Shown piece after piece: positions 12,486-25,049 of a stretch of DNA of 64,000 bases. This DNA is from Labia minor. Taxonomy: Eukaryota > Arthropoda > Insecta > Dermaptera > Spongiphoridae. The DNA is taken from contig OY720344.1 of assembly GCA_963082975.1 (NCBI GenBank), positions 63,640,546-63,704,545 on the forward strand, in the 5' to 3' direction. The notes beneath the pieces are model-generated. The model was given only the letters and a program-made list of their open reading frames with translations. It was not told where the DNA came from and made no database searches. How positions within the stretch are numbered: the first letter of the stretch is position 1; every line of letters begins with the position of its first letter. The position numbers were made by a program, and so were the translations under genes.

Positions 12486-13020
12486 AATTTATGTGCGTTC
12501 TACTTAGATTATGGAAGTTGAAGAAGGTATGTACAGCTATGGGAAAACGCAGAGGAAGGAAGGTAGACTTACCTCCTGATTCCAATTTTGGAAGTCTGGA
12601 ACAAGCGCAGACACGGAAATTTGGACTATTTCCGAATCCAATCTATAAGCGGTCATGGAAAGTTCGGATCCTACCTAACTAAAAGGGAACTCAGCACTGA
12701 TGACCAATGCCGGACTTACAAGACCTTAGACACGGACCATACAATTTTCCATTGAACTAAATGGAAGGGTATAAGATCCGCAGTATCAACACACACACAC
12801 ACAATGCTCGGTACTTCACTTTCCTCGGACAACATAGAACTTCTAATGACCGGAGAGTCAAAATAATTGGAACGCAAAGACTAAAAAGAGATAACGACCA
12901 CCCACCTCTTCTGAAGTAATGCGCCAAGAGGTTCCGGAACGGGAATGAAGCGAGTAGCTGGGAGGGTTTTAGCCAGTGTGAGTCTGGCACTACCTACTAG
13001 TAGTAGGTACCCATTATGAT
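12486..13020. other. Unassigned complex segment, possibly a decayed element or non-coding gene
   Basis: About 530 bp of balanced composition, unlike its surroundings, with no second copy in the window. Open frames are short (63 codons on plus, 77 on minus) and match nothing I recognise. It ends near a hairpin, ACCTACT-AGT-AGTAGGT (about 12990-13010). It could be a decayed retroelement, a lncRNA exon or regulatory DNA. Confidence 0.3.
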
Positions 13021-15106
13021 TTCTACTCCAATAAATAATAAAAAAAAACATGTATCAAAAAAATAAATTTGAGTTTAGTGACGTCATAAACATATAGAAA
13101 ACAATTAATATGTGATATAAATTTCATTTTAATTAAATTCTCATAAATAGATACCTAAAGGTGAAAAACATGTTAATAAAAAATATATATTTAATTAAGA
13201 CAATTTCATGATAAACAATAATTTTTAAGAATTTTTAAATAAAACTTAAAATTTTAATAGCAAACAGAGATTAAGACTTTGAAGACTTAATATAATAATT
13301 AAGTTTTCTCTTTGGCATCATTTGCGCATTCATTGTTGAATTATGATTAGAATAACGAATACTAGTATGTAACGAATGTAGATATGTATAAAGGGACGGA
13401 AAAATTTAAACACCATGGGAGCTATTTTTGCTTGCAATAGTAATGGGCTTTTTCAGTCGGTTGATATACTTACAATAGCACCCTCATGGCGATAACATTT
13501 TTCCTTCACTATACATATTTTAAGTGGTATTTGAATTAATTTAAAAGCGTGAAAATACAAAACAATTATTTCAAAATTTTTATTTAAAATTTTATCGGTA
13601 GGCAAAAGAAGGATCTTGAATGGGATCCTTAGTTATTTTAATGAAGACCCTTGAACGATTCTCATTGGTGAATATCGTCTGCAAAAAAGTATCGAATTGT
13701 ATACTCGTATTCAATGATCAATTTTATTTACTAATATTTACTATTATAATCAGATATTATTTGCATTTTGTCTAAACTTAGAATACTATAGTCATTTTAT
13801 AAAAAAAACTAAGAATAAACGACTCATTTAACAAATACACCTGTTCAGAATTAAAGCAACAATAAATTTCTCTTTATTGGAATAGCCAGGTGAAACTTAC
13901 ACATAAACTAAATGGTGAGGGAAAGAGATGGGGGAGGATTTATCTTGCCATTCCATAACATATTTGTCTAATACTCAATAAGTAATGGAATTTTATACTA
14001 TATATATATATATATATGTTTATGTATGTATGTATATGTATAATGAATTAAGTCTTTTTTTAATATATATTTATTTTTAATGTTTTGTCTTCGTTGGTTG
14101 TTTTATTATTATAAATTGTCTGTTTGGGTACCCGCATGGTATTTAATTTTGACATTAACAAATGAATATTAATTAAAAAAACAAAAAAAACATTATAAGT
14201 AATTTATAAAGGATTTTTAAATAAGAAATTAGATTTTATACAATTTTTATTATATACTAATCACAATTTACCAACTGCCTATCCGTCCCACCTTTCCAAC
14301 CAATCCGGAACCTCTCTCAAATTCCCATATATTTATTATAATATTCGATTATATTCTTTAGGTCTATCTAATCTAATTAAATAACAAACAATCTTAATAG
14401 ATAAATATTTCTGATAGATATTTTAATTATTATAAATAAAAATAAATTTAAAAAATTAAATTATCTCAAAAGAATAAAAAGTAAGAATTTTTTTTTCATT
14501 ATTATCCTTGAAATAACCTTTGTTTTATTTATATATTGTATACATAAATTTTAATTAATCCAATTGTATTAGTTCCAATCGGAATTTTTTTATTTGATAA
14601 CAAATACAATTTTTTTAATATTTTATTTTTATTTTTTAGTTTCTTCTACTTATGTTCAGATGGTTTTACATAAGTGATTGATTTGCAAAACTATTTCAAT
14701 TTAATTGGTTCCCATTTGTTTCTTTGATTGTTTGTCAGTCAATTAATATTTCTTTTTTTTCAAAGACATTAATTTAGATATTGAGTTGTCATTTCTTTTT
14801 TTAAAATTGAATGAAATTTAATTATATTCAAGGCGAAAAAAACAAAAATATAATTAATTTTTTAAAATTGTTTTGATTTAGTAGGAATCAATTTAACCCA
14901 AACAAGTCAAACACGCGACTCGCTGAAACATTTAATGAAAAAAATAAAGCATGTCAATTTTTCAAGGAAAATTTTATTTTCATTTTCTATTATTAGTAAT
15001 TTACCTTGTCAGATTAAATACAGAATATTAACAGAAAACATAAATTCCTATTAAATATTTTATTGAATTATTTATATTTTTTTTGTTAAAAGTGAAATGA
15101 TATATA
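13021..15106. other. AT-rich DNA with one short inverted repeat
   Basis: No gene is seen. At about 13415-13495 a block beginning CCATGGGAGCTATT is mirrored by AATAGCACCCTCATGG, giving roughly 14-16 bp arms about 50 bases apart, perhaps an old MITE. A short TA run lies near 14000-14018. The rest is low complexity. Confidence 0.4.
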
Positions 15107-15860
15107 AAGGGTGTTTCATAAAGTTCGTACGCAGTTTTTTAATTGCGCCAGATTTTTTTGTTTGAAGATTGTCAGCACTGTTCCTATCATTTTCGTTATC
15201 TATTATCACTCCGATTAGAAGACCATTTGCCGTTTTTGTAGCCATGGAGAGGTTCAGTATCGAGCAGCGCATTCTTATTGTGAAAACTCATTACAAAATC
15301 GGGGAGTGCTACGCAGAGACAGTCCGTAAACTTCGCGCGATCTTTGGACGTGACAATGCCCCGACCGCAACAATAGAAATTCGAAGAGTTGCAAGAGTCA
15401 GTTGCAACCAGAAAATCGCCCGGTCGAAACCTTAATGTTCGAACGCAACAAAACATTGCGGTATGCACTACGAGAGTGTGAAAGTGAGCCCCGTGAAGTC
15501 GCTTCGCCGTCGTTCACAACATTTGGGTATGTCAACATCTTCGGTGCATCGAATACTGAAAAAAGATCTTCTTATGCACCCCTACAAGATTTAGTTGACA
15601 CAAGAGCTGAAACCAGCAGATCATGCAAAACAGTGAAGATTCGCCGATTGAATTTTGACAAGAGGACGACAAAGTCATAAGTTTACGTAAACAAACCTCA
15701 AACGTTTACCGAACTGAAGATAAAAATTTAACGGGTAATAAGCGAAATCGACAGGGACGTCTGCGAAAGAGTTATGGTTAATTTCAACGATCGGATGACT
15801 GCCTGCAGAGAAAGTGGAGGTGGACATATGCTCGATATCATTTTTCATTATTAAATCGAA
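15107..15860 (+). mobile_element. Internally deleted mariner-like element
   Basis: The left terminus GGGTGTTTCATAAAGTTCG, preceded by TATA-rich sequence, has the form of a mariner terminal repeat. The element then carries both ends of a transposase gene (separate entry) but not its middle. I could not find the matching right terminal repeat after the gene's end. The element is non-autonomous. Confidence 0.6.
15244..15854 (+). pseudogene. Mariner-type transposase pseudogene, catalytic core deleted
   Basis: It starts at ATG 15244 with MERFSIEQRILIVKTHY, the N-terminal helix-turn-helix typical of one large mariner lineage. Frameshifted stretches follow with the second HTH and linker: VSPVKSLRRRSQHLGMSTS, HRILKKDLLMHPYKI, LTQELKPADHAK. 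Next comes a jump straight to the C-terminus: NKPQTFTELK, then ERVMVNFNDRMTACRESG, then GGHMLDIIFH and stop at 15854. Full-length relatives are about 340-350 residues. Here roughly 150 residues between the linker and 'NKPQT' are missing, including the first two catalytic aspartates. There are several frameshifts and stops, so no activity is possible. Confidence 0.75.
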
Positions 15861-16094
15861 GTATATGTTGAATGAAATTCTTGTTGGATATATTTATTTT
15901 AATGTCCTGAGTAGAATAATGGAAAATATAATTATAAATATAAAGTTCAGCTAACACTGAAAATTGAATTAATATAAAATGTTAAGTAATTGCAGAGTTT
16001 GAAGAGATATAAATGGCTCTCAATCAAAAAATACAAATATATAGAATATTTATTCAAAATTCCAGTTTGGTTAATAAATAAATATCTACTATAC
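15861..16094. other. AT-rich spacer
   Basis: Nothing recognised between the mariner relic and the hAT MITE. It includes the left copy of the hAT target duplication, TACTATAC (16087-16094). Confidence 0.5.
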
Positions 16095-16459
16095 CAGTGA
16101 TGGTGAACGTATGACCTGTGGGTCAGACACCGCCCAAGCTTTTTAACTGACCCACACTCTTTTGGCCAAACTTTTGAACATTTAATATGGTACTAAAAAA
16201 AAATTAGATAATATAAATAATAGATAGATAATATAAATTGTATAGGTAAGATGATTTTTTGGTCAACTTTTGAATATTTTCGATTTTTTTCCAATTTTTT
16301 TTTAATATGGTTCTAAAAAAGGTAAGATGATTTTGTGACCAAACTTTTGAGCATTTTCGATTTTTTTTTCAATTTTTTTCAATTAAATACTTAGTGACCC
16401 ACAAGCTAGATCTATAATGATCAAAATACGACCCACTTTTCAAAAAGGTTCGCCATCTA
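16095..16459. mobile_element. hAT MITE with 8-bp target-site duplication
   Basis: The left terminus CAGTGATGGTGAACG faces the right terminus AAGGTTCGCCATC in inverted orientation, with the last bases of the right end changed. It is flanked by exact 8-bp direct repeats TACTATAC (16087-16094 and 16460-16467), the duplication size of hAT transposons. It is 365 bp with no coding capacity. The interior has two related AAACTTTTGA..ATTTTCGATTTTTT blocks (about 16265 and 16345), suggesting an internal duplication. Confidence 0.85.
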
Positions 16460-17845
16460 TACTATACTCATCAACAAACATTTATTAGAATTGTTTTAAT
16501 ATAATAAATAAATATGGGAATAGTAAGTGATATTCAAATTGAGATGAAAGAAATGACTTTTTCTCCTTCTTTCTTTTTTTATCATTGATTTGAATAGGAT
16601 ACATAATTTTTCAGATAATAAATTATTCCTGTTGCAAGAGAAATTACATATATATAGACATTATGATGTTGATTATAATGTATAATCATTAAGACTGTCA
16701 AAAATATATTTCTACATATGTATACCTTGAGATATTTTCTTTATATATATATATATATATATATATAGGTATATTTAAAATGAATTATTAATTTTGTCAA
16801 TTGAAAAATTATAACGTCTCATCCAGAAAAGGGACAAAGACCATTAAAATAGGTGGAAAGGAAAGAAAGATTAATTTCTTAATAAGAGGCTGTTGTGTGG
16901 TGTCAATTACGTGGATGCTTGTGTCAATGGCGAGGATCGATGATGTTTTTAAATGACCTTTGATCTTAGGGACGTTCTTCCCAGGGCAAAACTCCACCCA
17001 CTCCTCACTAACACTTTCTTATATACTTTAACAAACCAGAGGCCAAGGTAAATAAGAATAACGTTTATCTATCAGACAGCAGCAAGTAAAACATTCAAAT
17101 CGCCTTAACAACCAACACATTTAATTGATTCAGACAATATTTTATAATCTTCTAATATCTAATATTGATTATTTATCATTGGATTATTTATTTACCCAAT
17201 TTTTTATTTAATGAATACAAATTCTATTAAATTTTAGGTATTAAATACTGAATAATAAATTAGATATTAGATAATGAATGGTCCACAGCTGTTTTTTTTA
17301 TATTTTGAAAATATTTGATCACGTTCCAAGAATATCAAATAGGAATATTGAGATGTATACATATAGATAGATTGGAATGTTTTTTAACCATTAAAATTTG
17401 AATTCAGAGCCACTTAAGATGATGTATTTCATGTGCAAATAAAGCTTTGCCAGAAAGCAAAAGAGCAACAAAAAGGAGATTGAAGAGGTTTTCACTCACT
17501 ATCTAGAGTCATTCAAAAATCATCTTTAACTTTAATTTATTTTTATCCGCATAAAGTGAGTGGGAAAGAGAGAAAATTGAAAAAAAGCTTAAAATAAAAT
17601 ATTGTCCATAGTAATAAGAGAAATTGATGAATGGAGAGTCAATTTACTTTTTTTTTATAAAAATTTATTTGGGAACATAAAAATGGTTATAAAAATATTT
17701 TGTTTTGGTGTTTTTATGAAGCAAAGATCAATTCATAGAACAGGTACTGCGTGTAGAATTGAATGTTCACATTTTACGCGTTTAGAAGTACTTAAATCAG
17801 TACTTTTCTTGTTGAGGCCAAGATTTTCGATTGATAAATCTGTCC
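16460..17845. other. AT-rich DNA with an island at 16800-17070
   Basis: A TA microsatellite lies at 16743-16768. The 16800-17070 part is GC-richer, with TCAATTACGTGG and GGATCGATGATG words; a 62-codon minus-strand frame there has no recognised domain. The rest is low complexity. A 130-codon frame at 17602-17994 is mostly chance in AT-rich DNA and runs into the LINE fragment. Confidence 0.4.
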
Positions 17846-17990
17846 TATATCTATCTCTGTGGCTCGAAAGTTCATGGCCAGAACAACTACACTTCTCCAA
17901 GTATCCCTATATCCTGAGCCACAACCCTACAATCTCTACCCTCTTCCATCTCTCTCACGTCCATTCCTACATTGTCCACCCACCGCGTCG
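17846..17990 (-). mobile_element. 3' end of a non-LTR retrotransposon
   Basis: On the minus strand this is the last part of the LINE reverse transcriptase frame and its GATA-rich tail, as in the copies at 41347, 44731, 47511 and 63737. Recognisable minus-strand pieces are the GRDVREM-type segment, the 'NRNTWR' region and the terminal CGAG..GCCACAGAGATAGAT. It is 5'-truncated; GATAAAT occurs on both sides and may be a weak target duplication. Confidence 0.6.
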
Positions 17991-18479
17991 ATAGATAAAT
18001 ATACAGCTTTTTTATAACTCACTCAGTTGAGTTATTATGAATAGTTTTCTAATAAATAATCTATATTATATTATTCAATCTGTTATCAATAATAAATTAA
18101 TTGGCGTTAGCGTTATGACCTTTATTTTGTATTATTAAACAAAAAACAGTTTAACGCTCTCTAAAAAATCGATGTCTCATGAAAAATTATCAATTTTAAT
18201 CAATTAATAAAATAAAAAAAAAATGATGCATGTAAAAACATTTTATTTTTAAATATATCGGCGCCCCTCAAAATTTGGCACCCGGCTTGACCGCGCTGTA
18301 TAGCACATGTACTTGTATTTTCTTAATTTTTTCCCTTGATTTGGATAGAATAATTGATTAATTCTTTAATTATATAAATTAATTTTGAATATACAATATA
18401 CAAGTATATATATGTTTATAGCGTTTCAAATTGAAATCTATTATAAATATAGAATTTTAACACTGTGTTTTATTAATAC
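17991..18479. other. AT-rich DNA, fragment of an unknown repeat
   Basis: No gene is seen. The 18260-18300 stretch (GGCGCCCCTCAAAATTTGGC) is a GC-rich patch of the kind found at ends of some hAT-like repeats; without a partner it stays unassigned. Confidence 0.35.
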
Positions 18480-18775
18480 ATTACACTACATGTGCCAATG
18501 TTCCATGGAATTCGAGAGGGACTCCCAAAGGGAAAGGGCACATATAGAAATTTATTGGCCTTACAAGAAAGGGAGGATGTTGACAGGGTCTTCAACTTCA
18601 CAGCTTCTGCTATTAAATTAAGAAACCTACAACAATAATGATATAAAATTAATGTATCAAAATGTATCCCTCCATTTGATAAGCCTTAAGGCATCGAATG
18701 TATAAAGGAAATAAATTATTATTATTATTATATTATTATTATTATTATTACACTACATGGTACACTACATGGTAC
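18480..18775 (+). mobile_element. Possible LINE 3' end with (ATT)n tail
   Basis: A complex segment (18495-18710) is followed directly by (ATT)n (about 18717-18750), the arrangement of a non-LTR element with a trinucleotide tail. The tail is followed by a duplicated CACTACATGGTA word (about 18750-18775). I cannot identify reverse transcriptase residues in the 78-codon frame (18385-18621), so the assignment rests on layout. Confidence 0.3.
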
Positions 18776-19130
18776 ACACTAGTTGAAAATTATGTTTTTC
18801 GATTCTATGTAATATAAAAAATATGTCCTTTCCCAATTACATCTTCTTTTAGAATTTAAGATCTTTGATGATCTGATATGTGGCTCAAATTGGAGAAGAA
18901 AGATTGGCAATAATGGAAAAGGCCGAAGGTAGATAAAAGATCAAGATCCGAAGCTCCACAGATAGATAAAAGAACACCGTCACTTTCTTTCATACAAGTA
19001 TTTATATTTTAGTTAGTATACTAGAGGGAATACGTTTATAATATATATTATTTACAAATTTTACCTCTCTAATAAACTAATAGTTTTCTTATTCTTTATC
19101 TCTATGTCATTTAATTTCTGCAAAGAAAAA
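18776..19130. other. AT-rich DNA, no feature recognised
   Basis: Intermediate complexity; I see no repeats shared with other parts of the window and no frame of note. Confidence 0.4.
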
Positions 19131-19560
19131 AAGAATAACATTAGTATGGACTAGAAGCAAAAGGAGAGAGAGGAAATGGCGAAGACGAAGAGGGGGTAGT
19201 CTTATTGGCAAGTCAAGGTGTCTTAAGATAATTGATAAATCGATAAGTTGTAGCTGATTTATTGTCAAGTAATGCTAGGTTTAATTACATAGGCCCTGTT
19301 CGTTCATTTCAAACACGTCCAGCTGGTTGTGTTCCTCCTCTCATCTCTTCTCATCCTGTCTTTTATTATTATTAATATCTTAATCGGCGCAAGTTTAAGC
19401 GGGGGCTGCGCGAGCGAGAGTGAATAAATGAGCTTCAATGGTGGGGGAGACGACGGGGTCCAGGCAATATTTATTGAAGGCGGGTCTCATCTCTTAACCT
19501 CACCCTCTATTTCCCCTCCTTAAACAGTCACACACACACACATACACCATAATTTCCATC
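19131..19560. other. GC-richer island
   Basis: It contains CCAGCTGG-type E-box sequence, TTTAATTACAT, and a GC-rich core (GCGGGGGCTGCGCGAGCG, about 19399-19416), then a short CA repeat. It is single-copy in the window and no exon is recognised. A candidate for regulatory DNA on composition only. Confidence 0.3.
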
Positions 19561-19764
19561 GAACACTTCATGTATCAAAAGATGGAATTTATAAACCTGT
19601 AAAAAAAATAAAATCTTTTTAAATCTTTATGAAATAATAATCACTCCCTACTTCCTTCAAAAATGTATAGAATAAAAAATAGGATTTTAGTTTATAATAT
19701 AATACGCGAATTTTAAAATTTAAAATTTTTATATTTTTTATATAAGACTCCTAATAGAAAAACT
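19561..19764. other. AT-rich spacer
   Basis: Nothing recognised. Confidence 0.5.
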
Positions 19765-20215
19765 GGTAATTATTCAATCGAGTTATGTCATGGATTTTGA
19801 TAAAACTTTACCAGTGGGTTCCTTTTTTAATTCCAAATAAACTTTTCTTATTCAATTTTTGCAGATCGCTTCTTGTTTAAGAAATAAAAAGGATTAAAGT
19901 TTGCCAGATTAGATTATTATGAACCTCGAAATTTGATGTCATTAAGTAATGTTTTATTGACTAATTCACTAATTTTTCACTTATTCCTAATTTTCGGTTT
20001 TTTTCGGTTCGGTTTGGATATAGAAAAATTATTTAATTAATTAATTTTATAATTTTTCTACATTCAATCCAAACTGGAAACCCCCCGAAAATTAATGAAG
20101 CCCACTGGTAGTCACCTAATAAAACATGGTAGCTAAATAGAATATCAATGGTTTTATATGCAAACTTTCATTATTTTTATCTCTTAAACTAGAAACGAAT
20201 CAGGATAATTTAAAA
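19765..20215. mobile_element. Inverted-repeat element P, copy 1
   Basis: It matches the outer parts of element P2 (50746-52302). Shared features are the terminus GGTAATTA...GTCATGGATTT, the block GTCATTAAGTAATGTTTTAT, and an internal hairpin whose arms are TTTTCGGTTCGGTTTGGAT and its mirror near 20065-20095. The right terminal repeat is decayed, so the right boundary is approximate. It is about 450 bp without coding capacity. It lacks the Helitron found inside P2 and thus serves as its empty site. Confidence 0.55.
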
Positions 20216-20899
20216 ATTTATTCTAGCCAAATTGAGGGACTACATAACATTTGTACCGAATTGCATATTAAGCCTAGAAATGAATCAAACATTTTAAAAC
20301 TCCACCGTCTTTGTTTGAAATTTAAGTCATCCTTATTATGTATGTATATCTTAAGTACTTTCCTCTTTTATAAAATAAAAAAGATTCATTAAAACACATT
20401 TGACCAGAATTTACCTTATGTCTAGATATAAAATAGGCATTTTTAATCATTTTGATCATTTTAATTCAATTAATGAAGGAAATTGGAGAATTGAAGTATT
20501 GAGATTGATAAATGAAGATAAAATCTTTAAAAAATCCCTTCCATCTTGAAGGTCTAAGAAATCTATTACTGACATTTTTATCCTCATGTCTTAGCTTGTG
20601 TAAGTAATAAAATCTCTTGTCTCTACACCGTTTGTCCGATTGAATTTAAAATATGTGTATAAAGGTTATAAATATTCAAACAACGATCGTTAAGTGTTTT
20701 TGGTTAAAATCCGATTCCTATTCGTATTATAACTTTTCTATTTTAAATACTATTTTATATAAAATAAATAATAGTAGTATATTTTTAACTTCTAAATTGT
20801 TATCATTTTATTATTTTATTTTAAAAATTAAATATGCATTAAATATTATATTATTTGAATATATATATTATTTAGTAATCATCATAAAATAATTTTAGA
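20216..20899. other. AT-rich DNA, no feature recognised
   Basis: Low-complexity A/T sequence. A 79-codon frame (20653-20892) is Ile/Lys/Tyr/Asn-rich, as expected by chance. Confidence 0.45.
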
Positions 20900-21944
20900 C
20901 TAGCTGGCCAATGCGAAGATTTCGCATATATAAAGTAATGAATAAACGTTTATCAAAACAGTCAAATTATTTCAAATTCTTTTTAATAAAAATATCAAGC
21001 AAAGATACAAAGAAGAGATAAGTGAAGCAAGTTTAAATTATTATTTAATACATAGTAATTTGTTGAATGTCTCCATGTGAAAGGTTTTAATTCATTTTAA
21101 TTCAATCCGTATATTCAAATATGCATATCCACGACATGGTTCAGTGTATATAACTAACTCCTTTGTTGATCACTTTTGAGTAGCATATCTTCTTTTTGCG
21201 ACTTTTAAATTGTTTATATAACAACACATTCTTTTATTATATGAAGATTTCTGTATAGGTGTCCTCAGAAAAATGAACATGGTTTAATAAACCAATGTTT
21301 AATTTATATCATCATAGGACATCTTATATTATTTAAAAAAGATGTTTAATAAAAATAAATAAAATGAGCTACCTTATAAATTGTTACTACTGCTGATACT
21401 AGTGATATTTAAAACAAAATATATGCCAAGAAATAAATAATTCTATAAAATATAAAGAAAATATTCAATATCAACAACAAAAATATACAGACTTATTTTC
21501 GAGATAACCTCTGTGCCCTTCTTTCATTAGCCAATCGTTTTCTCTCATTTGTATCTTTGTTTTCACTCAAATTTGCAAATTGCAAAATTTTTCAAAATAT
21601 AAATTTAAATATAAAAAATATTACTTTCTTTGTTTTAGAAAATATTAATCAATTAGGAGTAATATTCAATTTAATTTAATTTAATTTTACTTTTAATAAT
21701 ATAGAATATTAGAACTTAAAAAAAATTTGAATATTATAAACATTCATTGTATGGAAATTTCTAGAATTTATAATCTCATTTTAAGTGTCAACTTCTTATC
21801 TGAGCCACCAGAGGCGCCACTTTGAACTTTTTTGAAATTTCAACCTTATACCTTATCCTTGGGTCATGGCGGTTCTAATCATACCCATTAAGATCCATGA
21901 AGCAGTTTAGAAGGAGTTTAGGATAAATCGTTTAATTATATAGA
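20900..21944 (-). mobile_element. Non-autonomous Helitron, family 1 copy 1
   Basis: Read on the minus strand it begins TCTATATAATTAAACGA and ends with the hairpin TGCGAA-ATC-TTCGCA, 10 bases before a terminal CTAG, with host A and T on the two sides (A before the 5' TC, T after CTAG). Those are the defining Helitron ends. It is 1045 bp and aligns over nearly its whole length with 51045-52137. No Rep/helicase coding is seen. Its 3'-proximal 'AAAGGTTTT..TCA' and 'TTTTAATTCAAT' blocks resemble family 2, so the two families are related. Confidence 0.8.
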
Positions 21945-22837
21945 TTTGTGATTTAAATATATAAATAAATTAAATAAATAAATTTTTTTAAATAATGTTA
22001 AATATCAAGTTTCAATTAAATTTATAAATCATCCATGAATCTGCTTTAATTTTTTTTTATTTTCAAATATAATTTCCGCCCTTCCCATTTCTCTTTTCGT
22101 ATTTTTTAATTTTGAGATATCCTAATCCTAATCATGTTATTTAAGTTAAATTATAGTATATATAAAATATGTATAAAAGAACAGAATGATTAATTTTAAT
22201 AGTTGAATGTTCTCTCTCTTTTACTTGGTGCATCCATTTGTAACTTTTTTGAGTGATGTTTTTCTCTTCTCTTTCTTCCTTTTTCAGTGATGGATGATTG
22301 AGCCTGTAGAGCGTGATCAATTGATTGGTTCGTTAGAGAGAGAGAAAGAGACCCCCCATCATTGTAGGTGAGGTGGAGGTGGTAGGGGGTTCGATGGGGG
22401 ATAGTGGGGAGAGAATGAAGAACCCCCCGCTGGGGCGCCAAACGGACACGAACACTTGAAACGTCTTGTCTGTTCGCTAAACCCCTTTATTTTTTTACAG
22501 GGAGAAAGGGACATTGAAGAGACATATAAACGCATTCTGATTTAGACAAACGAATGATTAATGTTAATATTATTATATATTTTATATTATTCACTTAATA
22601 GATCAGATTTCCCAGGAGATTATTTTTTTCTTTCTATCAATAATAATTCTAAAAATAATATCATATTTAAAAAAAAAATAATATAATTATATTACGGGGT
22701 AGTTTTTTCTAGCAATCCTTGGATTCTTTATACTTTAATCATATTTTCTAATTTTTGAATAGAATTGAAATAATTGCTTTGATTATTTTATATTTTTTTT
22801 CATTCAAATTAAAATATATAAAACAATTATTTGCCGG
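21945..22837. other. AT-rich DNA with an island at 22195-22520
   Basis: The island has CT/GA-rich tracts and G-runs (GGGGGATAGTGGGGAG near 22393). A minus-strand frame of 81 codons (22196-22441) has no recognised domain. No repeat relation to the rest of the window is seen. Confidence 0.35.
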
Positions 22838-23095
22838 TTGTATTATATGGGGGGTGAGGCATGGTCTATGACCTTAGGTGACGAGAGTAGATTTAGAGTA
22901 TTTGAGAATAGGATTCTGCGAAGCATTTATGAGCCAAAGAAAGATGAGGTCACCGGGGAATGGCGAAGATTGCATAAGGAGGAATTGCATGGGAGAGGAT
23001 ATGCACTGAAGGGTTGTGGCTCAGAATAGGAATACTTGGAGGGGTTTGTTTGCTGCGGCCAAGGACTTTCGAGTTCCGTAGAGCCACAGAGAATT
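22838..23095 (+). pseudogene. Non-LTR retrotransposon reverse transcriptase C-terminus
   Basis: The frame reads GGEAWSMTLGDESRFRVFEN then RILRSIYEPKKDEVTGEWRR and LHKEELH. This is the conserved segment after the catalytic domain in a widespread arthropod non-LTR family (canonical ...YGCETW..., ..FENRILRRIFGPKRDEVTGEWR, LHNEELHDLY). A deletion then joins it to the last residues (NTWRG...AAKDFRVP) and the end GAGCCACAGAGA. The GATA tail is lost. It is a dead 5'-truncated copy. Confidence 0.75.
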
Positions 23096-25049
23096 TGGAT
23101 TCTATTAAATTTTTGGTATTTAATTAATTAAAATGATTTATAATAGTTTTTAATTTATTATGCATTGGGGGAGAGGGATTAGAGTGTGCTATGAGTGGTT
23201 ACCAATATCCTTGATTCATCTTAATAAAAATAAAACTTTAGAATTCTCTATAGAAAATATATTTATAATGGATTATCGGAAATATATTATGAGTCGGAAA
23301 TTACGATTGAATGACTTCTTAATATACCACGCCTCCTCAAAAGATAATTAATATTAATTATTAATTAACCATAAAAATAATTATTTTGTCCTAAAATTAA
23401 TTAACCTACTAAAACATATTGTATTATTTTAAATTTTAATTTTTTTTATTAATTAATTCATTTTTTTAATTAATTAATTAATCAATTAAATATGAAAATA
23501 AATTAAACTGATTAAATTTTAAATTAATTAATTATTATTATTCAAATATTGTTTAATTTAGTCAGTCTATTTGTACAATGTTCAATAAAAAATATCCTTT
23601 CTTTTTATTTATATGAATGATAATATAAATAATCATTTTCTTTATGATCAATGAATGCGAAAAAATTAAATACCCACCACGTTTTTGATAAGCACTCGAC
23701 TGGACAGCCTACATAAACGCCACACGCCCTTCCGTCCAATAAATAATATAATACAAGTTTTTCCTATCTCCTTTCCCCTTCTCCCTATTGCCCCCTCCCC
23801 ACCCCTCTCCCCCATACACACACTTAATCAGTCTCACACTCTCTCACTATAATTTAAATAAAATGGCTAATGTAATTTAAAAGAAAAAAAATTAAAAATA
23901 AATAAAGTAATAAATTAAGAGTGTGGGTGTGTTGTTCATCGTCAATGGATGTCGAATGAAGTAGAGAGAGAGAGAGGGAGAGGGAGATTGTTATCAAAAA
24001 TTAAAGACCGGAAGTAAGGTGGGAAACTGAAATCGAATGCCAGCTGCTGTTCACTATGAATTAATACAGAATAAGGAAATTTGAATTTTTTTCTCTTAAA
24101 TTAATAGAATTACAAAAAAATAAAAATAAAATAAATAAATAAAAATAAGATTTTATAAGATTTCCTAAAAAGTTTCATTTTAACGGATTATATTCTTTTG
24201 TAATATTTATTATTATTTGTATATTTTTTCCTATTCATTAGGACAGATGAAATATAATTTATTTGAAAAAAAAGAAATTTTAAAATTCTTGTCGCATCTT
24301 TATTAATGAAAGGTTGTTAAATATATATAAAAAATCATATAATCTATAATCTTATAATCTTGAAATCTTATAACATTAATATTTATTTATTTTAATATAA
24401 ATTTTTTCATTAATCTTTTAATTCTCAACAAACAAATTAAATGGAGTTTATTACAAAATATATATATTCATTAATATTAATAATAATACTATTATTAATA
24501 ATAATATTCTATTTTAATTATTTAAATTAACTGTGTGTCTTCTTTTTTTTTAATTTTATTCCGACCCATCATCCATCGATAATTAATATTGTGTTGACAA
24601 TCCCAAGTTTGAATATTATAAATAATTCATTCTAAACTATATATAGGATATATATATTTGTGTGTGTTGGTATGTTAAACGTTTTGACAAGTTAATACAT
24701 ATTTAATTAATCTATTCACAGTATATATGAATTTATAAAATGTATAGTAAAAAAGACAAAAAAAAGTTACCTATTCACGAGAGAGGTAGGCAAACGTACT
24801 TATGTATATTTGACGAAAGGATTGAATGTTTATGTTATAATTTAAATCAGAATTTTTTAACACTAAAAAAAGAAGTTGGTCTAGTTTTAACGAGGTCTAC
24901 AGGTTAAACGAAAATTCATAAAGATGTCAAATTTTTTATTAAAATATCACCGTCTCTTAACCCTGTCTTTTCTACGTATACCTGAATAAATGATTTAAGG
25001 GAAAACCCCATAATTTTGTTTTTTATTTATTCTTTGTTTTATTTTTTTT
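23096..25049. other. AT-rich DNA with an island at 23650-24060
   Basis: The island combines CCACACGCCC-type sequence, C-rich runs near 23775-23815 and a GA repeat near 23963-23986. The remainder is A/T-rich with TAATTA words. No gene is seen. Confidence 0.4.

Noticed and set aside
17602-17994. 130-codon frame, the longest ATG-led one in the window
   Set aside because: Its last third is antisense to the LINE 3' end, and the rest is low-complexity; not a coherent protein.
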